Assembly (NCBI RefSeq): GCF_000821185.2
Contig: NZ_CP050855.1
Location: 1,550,001 to 1,614,000, forward strand
Length of the DNA stretch: 64,000 bases
From: Serratia symbiotica
Lineage (GTDB): Bacteria > Pseudomonadota > Gammaproteobacteria > Enterobacterales > Enterobacteriaceae
Direction of reading: 5' to 3'
Shown here: piece after piece, positions 1-11,586 of the stretch
Layout: each line of letters starts with the position of its first letter
How positions within the stretch are numbered: position 1 is the first letter of the stretch
The notes under the pieces: model-generated
Told to the model about the DNA's origin: nothing
What the model saw: only the letters and a program-made list of their open reading frames with translations
Databases searched by the model: none
Program-made: the position numbers and the translations under genes

Positions 1-605
1 CTCCCAATGGCTACAAGATCACTCTATTTCTGGAGGAAGTGGGCTTACCCTACCGTATCCACCGGATAAACATCAGCGCTGGCGACCAATTCAAACCGGA
101 CTTTCTGAGCATTTCACCCAACAACAAAATCCCGGCGATCGTCGATCGACAACCGGTAGATGGCGGTGCACCCATGAGCCTGTTCGAATCCGGCGAGATC
201 CTATTGTACCTGGCGGAGAAAACCGGCAAGTTGCTAAGCAAAGGGCTGCGCGAGCGCGCCGCCACGCTACAGTGGCTGTTTTGGCAGGTGGCGGGCTTCG
301 GGCCGATGCTTGGGCAAAACCACCACTTCAACCATTACGCACCGCAGCCCGTACCATACGCTATCGAGCGCTACCATCTGGAAACCAAGCGGCTGTACAG
401 CGTGTTGGAAGCCGAACTGCAAAAACATCCCTACTTAGGCGGCGACAACTATAGCATCGCCGACATCGCTACCTATCCCTGGGTGGTGCCGCACCTACGT
501 CAACGCATCAATTTGGCGGATTACCCAACGGTACGCAATTGGTTCGAGCGCATCAGCAAACGGCCAGCAACCGAGCGTGCCTACAAACTGGACGAACAAA
601 GTTAA
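1..605 (+). CDS. yfcG: Glutathione-dependent disulfide-bond oxidoreductase YfcG, 5' end outside window
   Basis: Partial gene. The reading frame is open from base 3 (PNGYKITLFLEEVGLPYR) and runs to TAA at 603-605. YfcG is a cytosolic Nu-class glutathione-S-transferase-like protein that reduces disulfides with glutathione. The visible part shows the N-terminal thioredoxin-like half (SPNNKIPAIVD, LFESGEILLYLAEKTG) and the all-helical C-terminal half (ERAATLQWLFWQVAGFGPMLGQNHHFN, NYSIADIATYPWV). Only about a dozen N-terminal residues should be missing. The GTG at 39 is internal to the domain and is not a credible start. The next gene is folX, as in E. coli. Confidence 0.93.
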   Translation, partial: PNGYKITLFLEEVGLPYRIHRINISAGDQFKPDFLSISPNNKIPAIVDRQPVDGGAPMSLFESGEILLYLAEKTGKLLSKGLRERAATLQWLFWQVAGFGPMLGQNHHFNHYAPQPVPYAIERYHLETKRLYSVLEAELQKHPYLGGDNYSIADIATYPWVVPHLRQRINLADYPTVRNWFERISKRPATERAYKLDEQS

Positions 606-731
606 CCCCAGGCTGGATCCCGTAATTAACCGCCAGCCGCGTTCACGTAGAATTGCGGGATACAACATAACCTTATTCTCCATTTTCCGTGTATGCTGAG
701 CACCAATAATAAGACCTGTGGAAATTCTCTG

Positions 732-1103
732 ATGTCATTTAGTCAACCCGATGCAATCATTCGTATTAAAAATCTTAGGTTGCGTACTTTCATCGGTATT
801 AAGGATGAAGAAATCAATAACCGTCAGGACATCTTGATCAACGTGGTGATCCACTACGCGGCGGACAAAGCACGTAACAGCGAAAATATTAACGACACGC
901 TCAACTACCGCACCATCACCAAGGCGATCATTCGCCATGTTGAAGATAACCGCTTCGCCTTGCTGGAAAAATTAACTCAGGATGTGCTCAATATCGTCAA
1001 AGAACATGCTTGGGTAACCTATGCGGAAGTAGAGATAGATAAATTACTGGCTCTGCGCTACGCCGATTCGGTTTCAATAACCATGAGCCACCGCCAGAAG
1101 TGA
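732..1103 (+). CDS. folX: Dihydroneopterin triphosphate 2'-epimerase FolX
   Basis: FolX converts 7,8-dihydroneopterin triphosphate to the monapterin form and is a paralogue of FolB. The protein [19 protein letters not shown]...[13 protein letters not shown]...[12 protein letters not shown]...[12 protein letters not shown]...[20 protein letters not shown] matches the family along its whole length (about 123 residues). I chose the ATG at 732 because the product then begins [15 protein letters not shown], as in homologues; an upstream in-frame start at 693 would add 13 unconserved residues. It follows yfcG on the same strand and converges with ubiX. Confidence 0.93.
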   Translation: MSFSQPDAIIRIKNLRLRTFIGIKDEEINNRQDILINVVIHYAADKARNSENINDTLNYRTITKAIIRHVEDNRFALLEKLTQDVLNIVKEHAWVTYAEVEIDKLLALRYADSVSITMSHRQK

Positions 1104-1148
1104 CGCCACGCCGTGGGGCAACCATAGGCCAATTTGCCGATAACTCTG

Positions 1149-1721
1149 CTAGTTGGGGTCTTGCCAGCGGGTAAACAGATCTACTGGCAATGCAATGTCA
1201 AACTGATCGATAACCCGATTGACGGTCTGATCAATAATGTCATCCACGCTTTTCGGCAAGTGGTAAAACGCTGGCACCGGCGGCATAATCACCACGCCCA
1301 TTTCCGCCGCCTGAATCATCAAGCGCAGGTGACCAAGGTGCAGCGGTGTTTCCCGCACACATAACACCAACGGTCGGCGTTCTTTCAATATCACATCGGC
1401 GGCGCGGATTAGCAGGCCATCGCTATAGCTGTTGACGATACCAGACAGGGTTTTGATCGAGCAGGGCAAAATCACCATGCCCAGCGTTTTGAACGAACCG
1501 GAGGAGATACTGGCGGCGATGTCGCGTGCATCGTGCACCACATCAGCCAGCGCCTGTACTTCACGCAAGCTCAGCGAGGTTTCCAGCGCCAGTGTCTGTC
1601 GCGCCGCATTACTTATCACCAAATGGGTTTCCACTTCCGCGACATCATGTAATGCCTGCAACAGGCGCACGCCGTAGATCGCGCCGCTGGCACCGGAAAT
1701 ACCGATGATAAGTCGTTTCAT
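1149..1721 (-). CDS. ubiX: Flavin prenyltransferase UbiX
   Basis: UbiX attaches a dimethylallyl group to FMN, making the prenyl-FMN cofactor used by the decarboxylase UbiD in ubiquinone synthesis. The 190-residue product has the flavoprotein start MKRLIIGISGASGAIYGVRLL, the core ISSGSFKTLGMVILPCSIKTLSGI and the closing RETPLHLGHLRLM...MPPVPAFYHLP block. Length is normal for the family. It lies downstream of purF on the same strand, the standard enterobacterial order. Confidence 0.95.
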   Translation of the reverse strand: MKRLIIGISGASGAIYGVRLLQALHDVAEVETHLVISNAARQTLALETSLSLREVQALADVVHDARDIAASISSGSFKTLGMVILPCSIKTLSGIVNSYSDGLLIRAADVILKERRPLVLCVRETPLHLGHLRLMIQAAEMGVVIMPPVPAFYHLPKSVDDIIDQTVNRVIDQFDIALPVDLFTRWQDPN

Positions 1722-1841
1722 AAAGTAGACCTCTGCCTTGGAAATATAAGCTCAGTCAAACTTTGCCGCAATGGCGAGGGATAAGCAAGCCAGAGAAGGG
1801 CAATGCACCGCGACGAACGCCGCAGTGCACCAAGATAGCAC

Positions 1842-3359
1842 TTAGCCTTCGTTATGGATTTCCAGATTTTCCGCTTCGCTCTGCCCACATAGCGCTTTAG
1901 CATCGTCGTTGCGTAGCGACGCCAAATACTCCAGATAGCTCTGGTCAACATCTTTGGTGACATAGATGCCATCGAACACCGAGCATTCGAACTGGGCGAT
2001 ATCCGGGTTCTCGTCACGCACCGCTTCAATTAGATCAGCCAAATTTTGGAAGATCAAACCGTCAGCACCAATGATCTGGCGGATTTCATCCACTTCACGG
2101 CCATGGGCGATCAGTTCGTTCGCGCTCGGCATGTCAATGCCGTAGACATTGGGGAAGCGGATTTCTGGCGCGGCGGAGGCCAAGTACACCCGCTTGGCAC
2201 CGGCATCGCGCGCCATCTCGACGATCTGCTCTGAGGTGGTGCCGCGCACGATAGAGTCATCCACCAGCAGCACGTTTTTATCACGGAACTCGGCGCGGTT
2301 GGCGTTTAGCTTACGGCGCACTGACTGGCGACGAACCTGCTGGCCCGGCATGATGAAGGTGCGTCCTACATAGCGGTTTTTTACGAAACCCTGGCGATAT
2401 GGTTTGTCCAGGATGCGGGCAATCTCCAGCGCGATGTCGCAAGACGTTTCCGGGATCGGGATCACCACGTCAATGTCCAGATCTTCCCACTCACGGGCGA
2501 TTTTCTCGCCCAGCTTTTGCCCCATACGTACGCGGGCGCTGTAGACCGAAATTTTGTCCATAAAGGAGTCAGGACGGGCGAAATAGACATACTCAAACAG
2601 GCATGGATGGGTTTTCGGGTTCTCCGCGCACTGACGGGTGAACAATTGACCTTTCTCGGTGATGTAGACGGCTTCACCCGGTGCCACATCGCGCAGAAAT
2701 TCAAAACCCAGCGTATCGAGCGCCACGCTTTCAGAAGCCACCATATACTCGTTACAACCGTCTTCAAGCTGGCGTTTGCCCAGCACTAGCGGACGGATGC
2801 CGTTCGGGTCGCGAAACGCCAACAAACCGTGGCCGATGATCATCGCCACACAGGCATAAGCGCCGCGCAGTTGCTGATGCATGGTGGCCACAGCGCTGAA
2901 AATGTTGTCGGCCCCCAAAGGATAATGCGTGAAATGATCCAGCTCGCTGGCAAGCACGTTCAGCAGGATCTCAGAATCGGAGGTAGTGTTGACGTGGCGG
3001 CGGCCCCCCTCAAACAACTTATGACGCAGTTCATGGGCATTAGTCAGGTTGCCATTGTGTGCCAGCGTAATGCCGAACGGCGAGTTCACGTAGAAAGGTT
3101 GAGCCTCCGAGGCACTGGAGCTGCCAGCCGTTGGGTAACGCACATGACCAATACCCATGTTGCCCTGCAAACGCTGCATATGACGTGCCTCGAACACATC
3201 TTTCACCAAACCGTTTGCTTTACGCAGACGGAACCCGTTTTGGGCATCAATGGTGACGATGCCTGCGGCATCTTGACCACGGTGCTGGAGCACCGTCAGC
3301 GCATCATAAATCGACTGGTTAACCGGTGTAAAACCGGCAATACCGACAATACCGCACAT
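1842..3359 (-). CDS. purF: Amidophosphoribosyltransferase PurF
   Basis: PurF catalyses the committed step of purine synthesis, converting PRPP and glutamine to phosphoribosylamine. The product is 505 residues, the usual length. It starts MCGIVGIAG, so Cys2 is available as the N-terminal glutaminase nucleophile. The glutaminase half includes [11 protein letters not shown] and [11 protein letters not shown], and the phosphoribosyltransferase half carries the PRPP loop [13 protein letters not shown] near residue 366. It sits 21 bp downstream of cvpA and is probably cotranscribed with it. No truncation is visible. Confidence 0.97.
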   Translation of the reverse strand: MCGIVGIAGFTPVNQSIYDALTVLQHRGQDAAGIVTIDAQNGFRLRKANGLVKDVFEARHMQRLQGNMGIGHVRYPTAGSSSASEAQPFYVNSPFGITLAHNGNLTNAHELRHKLFEGGRRHVNTTSDSEILLNVLASELDHFTHYPLGADNIFSAVATMHQQLRGAYACVAMIIGHGLLAFRDPNGIRPLVLGKRQLEDGCNEYMVASESVALDTLGFEFLRDVAPGEAVYITEKGQLFTRQCAENPKTHPCLFEYVYFARPDSFMDKISVYSARVRMGQKLGEKIAREWEDLDIDVVIPIPETSCDIALEIARILDKPYRQGFVKNRYVGRTFIMPGQQVRRQSVRRKLNANRAEFRDKNVLLVDDSIVRGTTSEQIVEMARDAGAKRVYLASAAPEIRFPNVYGIDMPSANELIAHGREVDEIRQIIGADGLIFQNLADLIEAVRDENPDIAQFECSVFDGIYVTKDVDQSYLEYLASLRNDDAKALCGQSEAENLEIHNEG

Positions 3360-3380
3360 GCTGTTTTTTCCTCTAAGCCG

Positions 3381-3881
3381 CTACCGCCCCGGTAAATGGG
3401 CCGGTAAGAAACTCGACGTGCTTTGCAAGTAGTCAAAGAACCACCTGATGATATAACTAAATTGGGGGATAAGCTGCGACTGTTTCCAATCTGTGCTTTG
3501 CGATAAGCCGGTAAAGGTATCCAGGAAGAACAGGATCGCTGCAACGATCAGCACGCCACGCAGTGCACCGAAACAGATGCCCAACACCCGGTCAGTACCT
3601 GATAACCCGGTTTTCTCTACCAGAGAGCTAATCACATAGTTACCCATTGCACCAATGATCAGCGTCGCGATAAACAAAATGACGATCGCGATACCGTTTC
3701 GCACCAGTGCATCTTCAAAACGAGTGAAGTAAACCGCAAGGTAAGAGTAGAAATGGCTGGCAACGAAAAACGCACATCCCCATGTCAACAGTGACAATGC
3801 TTCGCGAACAAACCCTCGGATCAGGCTCACCAGAGCCGAAAATCCAATCAGCGCTATAATGACGTAATCAATCCAGACCAT
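3381..3881 (-). CDS. cvpA: Colicin V production protein CvpA
   Basis: Inner-membrane protein of 166 residues with four predicted hydrophobic segments (VWIDYVIIALIGFSALVSLI, ALSLLTWGCAFFVASHFYS, GIAIVILFIATLIIGAM, GALRGVLIVAAILFFLDTF). CvpA is needed for colicin V production in E. coli and has been linked to envelope homeostasis; its molecular activity is unsettled. Position between dedD and purF is the canonical one. The end, STSSFLPAHLPGR, resembles homologues. Confidence 0.95.
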   Translation of the reverse strand: MVWIDYVIIALIGFSALVSLIRGFVREALSLLTWGCAFFVASHFYSYLAVYFTRFEDALVRNGIAIVILFIATLIIGAMGNYVISSLVEKTGLSGTDRVLGICFGALRGVLIVAAILFFLDTFTGLSQSTDWKQSQLIPQFSYIIRWFFDYLQSTSSFLPAHLPGR

Positions 3882-4366
3882 GAACTATCCCAATGATGAA
3901 TCGCCCTTGCTCCCTTTATCTTTCTAGCGGCAGCCCTCAACTTACTCCCCGCCCCAGGGAACTGCTCAGTGACTACTTTGAGGCAACTTGAAATTTACCA
4001 GGCGCATCCAATTTGCGGCGAATTCTAACAGAAAAAGAAAACGTTTTCGTAGGGAATTTCCCACCACGTTATAAATAAAAATAGTCAATAAGGGCGTGTT
4101 CTCGCACCGCATTATAGAGAATACTGATAAACCACGACCCGCTCGATCACCATGCAACTTCTCGGCGGACGCTTCCACTTCGCCTGCCAAAACCAACTCG
4201 TTAGAGAGCGGGCATATTGATACGCTCATCTTTTAGGGTTTCGACAATATCAAGCTCTTTCATGTCAGCCATCACGCCTTTCACGCCCTCAGCGTCTTTC
4301 ACCCTATCACTGAGGCCGCCTTCAAATGACCGTCAGCGGTGCTCACGGGCAATGGCGGGACATCGC
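3882..4366. other. dedD-cvpA intergenic region, no gene recognised
   Basis: 485 bp without a convincing gene. On the minus strand, 4205-4320 can be read as a short open stretch (GLSDRVKDAEGVKGVMADMKEL) ending at a stop, but it has no start and no family I recognise. The part next to dedD (4338-4369) carries one copy of a short dispersed repeat also seen at 10265-10298. Confidence 0.4.
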
Positions 4367-4369
4367 CTA
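4338..4369. repeat. Short dispersed repeat, copy 1
   Basis: The segment containing GCTCACGGGCAATGGCGGGA is nearly the same as the one at 10265-10298 (GCTCACGGGCAAGGGCCGGA); both then continue into a GCCTA motif. Both copies lie in intergenic DNA of the housekeeping block. Origin unknown. Confidence 0.45.
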
Positions 4370-5005
4370 ACGCACGCTATACGGCTTCACCTGCCCACTT
4401 AACCCGCTGATGGCATTCAGCGCCGACAAAGAAGACTGTAGCTTTTGCTTCGAGGCATCTGGGCCAACGTAAATGCGCGTGAGTTGCCCCTGAACCGGTG
4501 TCGATGGCACGGTAAAGACGCGATAACCAGACAAACGCAGCGAAGCGACGATCTCGTCCACCCTGGCAGCATTTTTCAGCGCCCCGAGTTGCACAACATA
4601 AGCTTGTCCAACCGGGGCCTGCTCTTTCACCGATTTCTGCACAGGAGCAGGTTTAGGTTTCGGCATTAGGTCAGGTTTCACATCGACCGGTGTCGGCAGG
4701 GGCATGGGCTTATGCACCGGCGGTGGCGTGTTTTGGTGCCCCGCCTGCTGAACCGCCACCTCAGGGGCTAGCTGATGTTCAACTAAAGCCTCTGCCCCCA
4801 CTGTTGGCGGCGCGAGCAACGGCTGAGTGACTGGCGGCAGCATGGTGTTTTCTTCCACGTCTCCCGGCTTCGGCACCAATGGGATCGCCGCGAACTCATC
4901 CTCATAATGTTTTTTTTTGCCGTCCAACAGCCCTGGCAGGATGATGACCCCCAGCGCGACCAGAATTACGGTGCCAACCAGTCGGTTCTGAAATTTACTT
5001 GCCAC
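4367..5005 (-). CDS. dedD: Cell-division protein DedD (SPOR domain)
   Basis: 212-residue bitopic inner-membrane protein recruited to the division septum. It has a short cytoplasmic start (MASKFQNRLVG), one membrane segment (TVILVALGVIILPGLL), a long Pro/Lys-rich periplasmic linker (about residues 35-130), and a C-terminal SPOR domain (AYVVQLGALKNAARVDEIVA...VFTVPSTPVQGQLTRIYVGP) that binds denuded peptidoglycan. The stop of folC lies directly next to the dedD start, so the two are likely translated from one message. Confidence 0.95.
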   Translation of the reverse strand: MASKFQNRLVGTVILVALGVIILPGLLDGKKKHYEDEFAAIPLVPKPGDVEENTMLPPVTQPLLAPPTVGAEALVEHQLAPEVAVQQAGHQNTPPPVHKPMPLPTPVDVKPDLMPKPKPAPVQKSVKEQAPVGQAYVVQLGALKNAARVDEIVASLRLSGYRVFTVPSTPVQGQLTRIYVGPDASKQKLQSSLSALNAISGLSGQVKPYSVR

Positions 5006-6271
5006 TCACACTCCTCGCCTCTCGTCTAATGCCACCATCACCTGTGCCACGGTATGGAACGATCCACAGACGATAACAATATCTTGTTTATCAGCATCCT
5101 GCATAGCCTGCCGCCAAGCGGTTTCAACATCGATAAACTGGCGCGGTTGCATCAAATGCTGTGCCAGCAATTCAGCGCGAGCACCGCGCGGCTCGTCAAG
5201 CGGCGCACAATACCATTCATCCACCTGCGCGCGCAGGCAGGCCAACGTGCCGGCGATGTCTTTGTCCGACAGCATGGCGACCACAGCACGCACCTTGCCG
5301 CCGTTGCGCGGCAGCTTCGCCAGACGTCCAGCCAGATAGCTGGCAGCGTGCGGGTTATGCGCCACATCAAGGATCAGTCTCGGCTCTTGGCACACAAGTT
5401 GAAAACGGCCAGGCAGCATCGCCTGCTGTAGCCCGGCATGGATTGCCCGATGGTCGATGTCCAGCGAGGAATAGCTCAGCGCCGCCAGTGCGCTAGCGGC
5501 ATTGACCAGCGGCACATTCGGCATCGGCAAACCAGCCAGCAGCGTTTCACCACCTTGCCACTGCCAGTGCTCGCCTTGTTCACTATAACTCCAGGCCACC
5601 CCGTTGCGGTAAAGCGGTGCGCCCAGTGCTTCGGCCACCTGCTGGAGACTCGCTGGCATGTCCGCTTCGCCCACCACGGCCGGTTTGCCACTACGGAAAA
5701 TGCCCGCCTTCTCGCTGCCGATACTTTCCCGGTCGTTGCCCAACCAATCGGTATGATCCAACGCAATGCTGGTGATCACCGCCACGCTCGGCTCAACGAT
5801 ATTAGTGGCGTCCAAGCGCCCACCCAAACCAACCTCCAGGATCACCACATCCAGCCGTGCCTGCTTAAACAGATGCAATGCAGACAGAGTACCAAATTCA
5901 AAATAGGTCAGTGAGGTTTCGCCACGGCCGTTCTCAATAGCAGCAAAGGAGTGGCTAAATTCCGCCTCGTTCAGTTCTTCACCCTGGATGCGTACCCGCT
6001 CGGTATAGCGCACCAGATGCGGCGAACTGTAAACGCCAACACGTAGGCCAGCGGCCAACAGCATGGCTTCTAGCGTGCGACAGGTGGTACCCTTGCCATT
6101 GGTGCCAGCAACGGTGAATACCGTTGCTGCGGGGGTCAATAACTCAAGATGCGCCGCAACGCGTTGCACACGTTCCAAGCCGAGTTCGATCGCCTGGCTG
6201 TGCAGATGTTCCAGATAGTAAAGCCACTCGTTCAATGGCGATGTGGCTTGGGGAATTGGGTGGTTTTGCAT
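5006..6271 (-). CDS. folC: Bifunctional folylpolyglutamate/dihydrofolate synthase FolC
   Basis: FolC adds glutamate to dihydropteroate and then to folates, using ATP. The Mur-ligase fold is clear: P-loop TVFTVAGTNGKGTTCRTLEAML, the dihydropteroate region SSPHLVRYTERVRI, FEFGTLSALHLF, EVGLGGRLDATNIV, and LDVAHNPHAA in the C-terminal domain. I chose ATG 6271 (MQNHPIPQATSPLNEWLYYLE) because homologues begin there; the longer frame to 6328 adds 19 unconserved residues. The product has about 421 residues. Confidence 0.95.
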   Translation of the reverse strand: MQNHPIPQATSPLNEWLYYLEHLHSQAIELGLERVQRVAAHLELLTPAATVFTVAGTNGKGTTCRTLEAMLLAAGLRVGVYSSPHLVRYTERVRIQGEELNEAEFSHSFAAIENGRGETSLTYFEFGTLSALHLFKQARLDVVILEVGLGGRLDATNIVEPSVAVITSIALDHTDWLGNDRESIGSEKAGIFRSGKPAVVGEADMPASLQQVAEALGAPLYRNGVAWSYSEQGEHWQWQGGETLLAGLPMPNVPLVNAASALAALSYSSLDIDHRAIHAGLQQAMLPGRFQLVCQEPRLILDVAHNPHAASYLAGRLAKLPRNGGKVRAVVAMLSDKDIAGTLACLRAQVDEWYCAPLDEPRGARAELLAQHLMQPRQFIDVETAWRQAMQDADKQDIVIVCGSFHTVAQVMVALDERRGV

Positions 6272-6352
6272 GAGTGCCATCGCTGGACTTGGTTCATTAA
6301 TTCTCAGGCCCCCCACACTGGCCTGCACCCGTGCGGGGTCTCTGCCTGCACC

Positions 6353-7261
6353 TCAGGCGTCGGCCTGATTTTCCTGGGCGATGACCAGCGCTTCCTCATC
6401 AAAATGTGGCTGCGGTTGGTTGGTCAGCTTGGAAAGAATGCTGGCCAGGGTTCGGCGCATTTCTGGCCGACGAACGATCATGTCAATCGCGCCTTTTTCG
6501 ATCAAAAATTCGCTGCGCTGGAAACCAGGCGGTAGTTTTTCACGCACTGTTTGCTCGATAACGCGTGGGCCAGCGAAGCCGATCAGCGCCTTCGGCTCGG
6601 CGATGTTGATGTCGCCCAGCATCGCCAGACTGGCAGAAACCCCCCCCATCGTCGGATCAGTCAGCACGGAGATGTAAGGTAGACCACGTTCCTGTATTTT
6701 GGCCAGCGCCGCGCTAGTTTTCGCCATCTGCATCAGCGACATCAGTGCTTCCTGCATGCGCGCACCACCGCTGGCGGAAAAGCAGACCAGCGGGCAGTGG
6801 TCTTCCAGTGCTTGCTCGGCTGCTCGCACAAAACGTGCACCAACCACGGACGACATAGAACCACCGATAAAGGCAAATTCAAAAGCAGCGGCCACGATCG
6901 GCATACCGTACAACGTGCCTTTCATCACCACTAATGCATCTTTTTCACCAGTCGCTTTCTGCGCAGCGACCAAACGATCTTTGTACTTTTTAGAATCTTT
7001 GAACTTCAGAATGTCATTCGGCTCCAGTTCGCCGCCCAATTCCACTTCGCTGCCTTTATCCAGCAGGGTGTGCAGACGCATACGCGATGTCATGCGCATG
7101 TGGTGGTCACACTTAGGGCACACTTCCAGATTACGCTCAAGCTCGGCGCGATAGAGAACCTGGCCGCAGCTATCGCATTTGGTCCAGACCCCTTCAGGAA
7201 TGCTCGCTTTACGGGTTTGTGTAATATTGCTTTTGTTAAGAATTCGTTCAATCCAGCTCAT
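6353..7261 (-). CDS. accD: Acetyl-CoA carboxylase carboxyltransferase beta subunit AccD
   Basis: AccD pairs with AccA to transfer carboxyl from biotin-BCCP to acetyl-CoA, making malonyl-CoA for fatty acids. It starts [11 protein letters not shown] and has the N-terminal four-cysteine zinc ribbon (CDSCGQVLY...CPKCDHHMR), then the crotonase-like fold with [21 protein letters not shown] and [21 protein letters not shown]. The start was placed at 7261 by homology; the longer frame to 7339 adds 26 unconserved residues. About 302 residues, normal length. Confidence 0.96.
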   Translation of the reverse strand: MSWIERILNKSNITQTRKASIPEGVWTKCDSCGQVLYRAELERNLEVCPKCDHHMRMTSRMRLHTLLDKGSEVELGGELEPNDILKFKDSKKYKDRLVAAQKATGEKDALVVMKGTLYGMPIVAAAFEFAFIGGSMSSVVGARFVRAAEQALEDHCPLVCFSASGGARMQEALMSLMQMAKTSAALAKIQERGLPYISVLTDPTMGGVSASLAMLGDINIAEPKALIGFAGPRVIEQTVREKLPPGFQRSEFLIEKGAIDMIVRRPEMRRTLASILSKLTNQPQPHFDEEALVIAQENQADA

Positions 7262-7429
7262 CGATAACCTTTCTGCTTGAACCTGGCAAACGCCAGTCCG
7301 CTGTTCATGTCCCCCCGAAGAAGCCTCAGGATTGTGCACAAGAACAGACCATAAATGTCGCTCATTAAACCATATCAGCTCAACACTGTGGATAAAAAAC
7401 TGGTCGAACCGAAAAGCTAGGCGATGTTT

Positions 7430-8077
7430 TTACTTTTGCTGGCGGGTAGCCCGCCAGATCTCAATGATACCCGGTAGAATTGAAATAATGATGATAGCCA
7501 TGATCAACAGTTTCAGGTTTTCCTGCACCACGGGCAAACCGCCGAAAAAATAGCCAGCATAAGTGAACAGCAATACCCAAACCAGTGCGCCCACGACGTT
7601 ATAGACAGCAAAGTGGCGGTAGGACATATGCCCCATACCAGCGACGAACGGTGCAAAAGTACGTACGATCGGCACGAATCGCGCTAAGATAATCATTTTC
7701 CCACCGTATTTCTCATAAAATCGATGCGTTTTATCCAGATAGCTGCGACGGAAAATCTTCGAGTCTGGGTAGCTGAACAGTTTTTCACCAAACAGTCGGC
7801 CGAGGGTATAATTGACCGCATCGCCAATAATCGCCGCCGCTACCATCAGCACCACCATGGTGTGCACATTGAGATCATTGGTCGGTAATGCCGCCAGCGC
7901 GCCGGCAACAAACAGCAGAGAATCCCCCGGCAGGAAAGGCGTCACCACCAAGCCAGTTTCGCAAAACAGGATCAAGAACAAAATAGCGTAGACCCATATG
8001 CCGTACTGTGCGACTAATTCGACCAAGTGGGCATCAATATGCAGAATAAAATCAATAATAAATTTGATGATATCCAT
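7430..8077 (-). CDS. dedA: DedA family inner-membrane protein
   Basis: DedA/SNARE-associated family; members are now linked to polyprenyl-phosphate or phospholipid translocation. The 215-residue protein begins [18 protein letters not shown], as in E. coli DedA, and carries [25 protein letters not shown] and the arginine-rich motif [18 protein letters not shown]. Four or more membrane segments are evident. The start was placed at 8077; the 21 extra residues of the longer frame to 8140 are not conserved. Confidence 0.93.
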   Translation of the reverse strand: MDIIKFIIDFILHIDAHLVELVAQYGIWVYAILFLILFCETGLVVTPFLPGDSLLFVAGALAALPTNDLNVHTMVVLMVAAAIIGDAVNYTLGRLFGEKLFSYPDSKIFRRSYLDKTHRFYEKYGGKMIILARFVPIVRTFAPFVAGMGHMSYRHFAVYNVVGALVWVLLFTYAGYFFGGLPVVQENLKLLIMAIIIISILPGIIEIWRATRQQK

Positions 8078-8152
8078 CAGTTCTCTCTTTAACGCCGGTG
8101 ACCTTCCCCCAGCAGCAAGCGTAGGGAACAATAGATTCAAACACGCCAGCGT

Positions 8153-8974
8153 TTAATCGTCAGGTAAAAACAGCGGCCCCAGCGGCGATCGTGGGAGAGC
8201 AAAATGCTCAGGATAATCGACTGAGACCAAATATAGACCTTCGGCTCGTGCCGTCGCTGCCGCCAGATTACGATCCCTCAACGCCAACAGCTCAGCCAGC
8301 CAGTTCTCATTCCGCTTGCCGCAACCAATTTCCATCAGGCTGCCGACAATATTGCGCACCATATGATGCACGAAGGCATTGGCCTTGATATCCACCACAA
8401 TATATTCGCCTTGGCGCGTGACCTTGACATGTTTTACCTTGCGCCACGGCGTGCGCGATTGGCATTGCGCGGCGCGAAACGAAGTAAAATCGTTCTCACC
8501 CAGCAGCGCCTGCGCAGCGCGATGCATCCGAACGGCGTCCAATGGATGGTAAAAATGGGTCACTCCTTGCTGCAATACTGCCGGACGGTTACGATGATTG
8601 TAGATGATATAGCGATAGCGGCGTGCGATAGCGCTGAAACGCGCATGAAAATCGTCGGCGACAGCGCTTACCCAGCGCACAGCAATATCCGGCGGTAGAT
8701 GGGTGTTCACTCCCATAGACCAAGCGGCGTCCTTGCGCCGTGCGCTGGTTTCAAAATGCACCACCTGCCCGGTAGCGTGTACCCCAGCGTCAGTACGCCC
8801 GGCGCACAACACGTTGATCGGTGCATCCGCGACCTTGCTCAACGCCTGTTCCAGGCAGCCCTGCACACTAGCCACTTCCCGTTGCTGCTGCCAGCCGTAA
8901 TAACGGCTGCCGTCATATTCAATGCCCAGCGCAATCTTTTGTGTCGGTTGGACGGGCAAAGCAACCTCAGACAT
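8153..8974 (-). CDS. truA: tRNA pseudouridine(38-40) synthase TruA
   Basis: TruA makes pseudouridine at positions 38-40 of the tRNA anticodon arm. The 273-residue protein carries the catalytic motif [16 protein letters not shown] (Asp62), [14 protein letters not shown] near the start, and [17 protein letters not shown] near the end. The ATG at 8974 overlaps the stop of usg by one base (TGATG), indicating translational coupling. Confidence 0.96.
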   Translation of the reverse strand: MSEVALPVQPTQKIALGIEYDGSRYYGWQQQREVASVQGCLEQALSKVADAPINVLCAGRTDAGVHATGQVVHFETSARRKDAAWSMGVNTHLPPDIAVRWVSAVADDFHARFSAIARRYRYIIYNHRNRPAVLQQGVTHFYHPLDAVRMHRAAQALLGENDFTSFRAAQCQSRTPWRKVKHVKVTRQGEYIVVDIKANAFVHHMVRNIVGSLMEIGCGKRNENWLAELLALRDRNLAAATARAEGLYLVSVDYPEHFALPRSPLGPLFLPDD

Positions 8975-9984
8975 CAGTACATCTGCTCCTGCACCAGACG
9001 TTCTGCGGTTTCGATAGCCATCAACGCCCCGCCGAAACGCACATTGTCCGCTACCGACCAGAATTGTAACAGCGCCGGAATACCGTAATCGTTACGCAGG
9101 CAACCAATACTTAACGCATCGCTGCCGGATGCTTCGGTCACTTGAGTCGGATAATCCTCTTCCTCGCTCAGTTGAATGTCTTCGGCCTGCTCCAACTCAC
9201 TGCGCGCTTCTTCTGCGGAAATTGGGCGTAAGGCTTCCAGATGCACCACCTGCGCATGGCCGTAAAATACCGGCGACTGAACGCAGCTCACCGAGATCGG
9301 CAACCCCACGTCCCGCAACACTTTGCGCACCTGATCGACGATTAAGCGTTCTTCGCGCACGCTGCCTTGTTCATCAGCCAGGAGCGGCAACAGGTTAAAT
9401 GCCAATTGTTTGGCGAACACGCCAGGTTCAGCCGGAATACCGTTAAGCAAACGCGCGCTCTGAGCAGCCAGATCATCCACTGCCACTTTGCCGTGCGCCG
9501 AGGCCGACATCAATGTCATCACGTGTAGGCGCGAAATCCCCGCTTGTTCGGTTAGTGGTGTGATCGCCGTCAGCAATTGACTGACCATGCTATCAGCGAT
9601 GGCAACGATATTGCGGTTACGATATTCGGCCAGCACCTGCGGGTTGACGCCCGGTACCACCAGCGGTACGTCCGGCTCCAAAGCGAACAGGCCGCTGGTG
9701 TCGATCACCAGACAGCCCATATTGGCAGCCTCTTGCGCATAGCGGGCCGAGGCTTCGCTACCGGCGACAAAGAACGCTAGCTGTGCCTGCGACCAATCGA
9801 ACTTCTCCACGTTTTGCACCAGAATGGACTTACCGTTGAAGCGCACGGTCGCACCGGCGCCACCAACACTTGCCAAGGGATGAAGCTCACCTACTGGAAA
9901 CTGGCGTTCCTGCAACAATTCCAACAACGCTTCCCCCACCGCGCCAGTAGCGCCAAGCAGAGCGATATTCCAGCCGTCAGACAT
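8974..9984 (-). CDS. usg: Usg, aspartate-semialdehyde dehydrogenase paralogue
   Basis: About 336 residues with the Rossmann start [24 protein letters not shown] of the Asd family. At the place of the active-site cysteine the protein reads [15 protein letters not shown], so dehydrogenase activity is unlikely; this is typical of Usg, whose role is unknown. The start at 9984 matches homologues. It belongs to the usg-truA-dedA-accD-folC series and lies downstream of pdxB, now separated from it by an insertion sequence. Confidence 0.93.
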   Translation of the reverse strand: MSDGWNIALLGATGAVGEALLELLQERQFPVGELHPLASVGGAGATVRFNGKSILVQNVEKFDWSQAQLAFFVAGSEASARYAQEAANMGCLVIDTSGLFALEPDVPLVVPGVNPQVLAEYRNRNIVAIADSMVSQLLTAITPLTEQAGISRLHVMTLMSASAHGKVAVDDLAAQSARLLNGIPAEPGVFAKQLAFNLLPLLADEQGSVREERLIVDQVRKVLRDVGLPISVSCVQSPVFYGHAQVVHLEALRPISAEEARSELEQAEDIQLSEEEDYPTQVTEASGSDALSIGCLRNDYGIPALLQFWSVADNVRFGGALMAIETAERLVQEQMY

Positions 9985-10319
9985 TGGGTTTTCTCCTGAG
10001 TATTGCATTTAAAAGCAAATGAGTCGTGTTGCCACCGCCCGATAATCTTTGCCGCTGACTCTTGGCTGTGTCCGGCTATTGATTGTGGCCCCCTGGTTGC
10101 CCCAAAAGCGGGTAATCAAGCGGAGGGGGGAGTTCAAGCCCGACAACGCAGAATAGCGACTTTTGGGGCGCGGCCAGTAGAGCTGGGGCCATTTGACGCA
10201 CCGTTTATTTGGCGCAGCAAACCTCGCAACCCACGCCTTGCTACGTATTCAACAGCCCCCCAACGGCGCTCACGGGCAAGGGCCGGACACAGCCTACCAT
10301 AGCGGCGATAACATAAGAC
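9985..10319. other. pdxB-usg intergenic region, no gene recognised
   Basis: 335 bp between usg and the IS3 element. No convincing gene. It contains copy 2 of a short dispersed repeat (10265-10298). Since pdxB and usg adjoin in relatives, part of this DNA may be foreign. Confidence 0.4.
10265..10298. repeat. Short dispersed repeat, copy 2
   Basis: Nearly identical to 4338-4369 over about 32 bp, sharing GCTCACGGGCAA, GGC, GGACA and GCCTA in the same spacing. Confidence 0.45.
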
Positions 10320-10327
10320 TGTAGTGG

Positions 10328-11532
<1,205 letters not shown>

Positions 11533-11586
11533 CTCTGTTCAGGTGGCCAAATTCAGTGTGCCACTACAGACAACCTTACGGAATAT

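Noticed and set aside
3966..4229. 87-codon minus-strand frame between cvpA and dedD
   Set aside because: No family resemblance, no good ribosome-binding site, and relatives have only a spacer here.
5054..5914. Plus-strand frames opposite folC
   Set aside because: Antisense shadows of a conserved gene.
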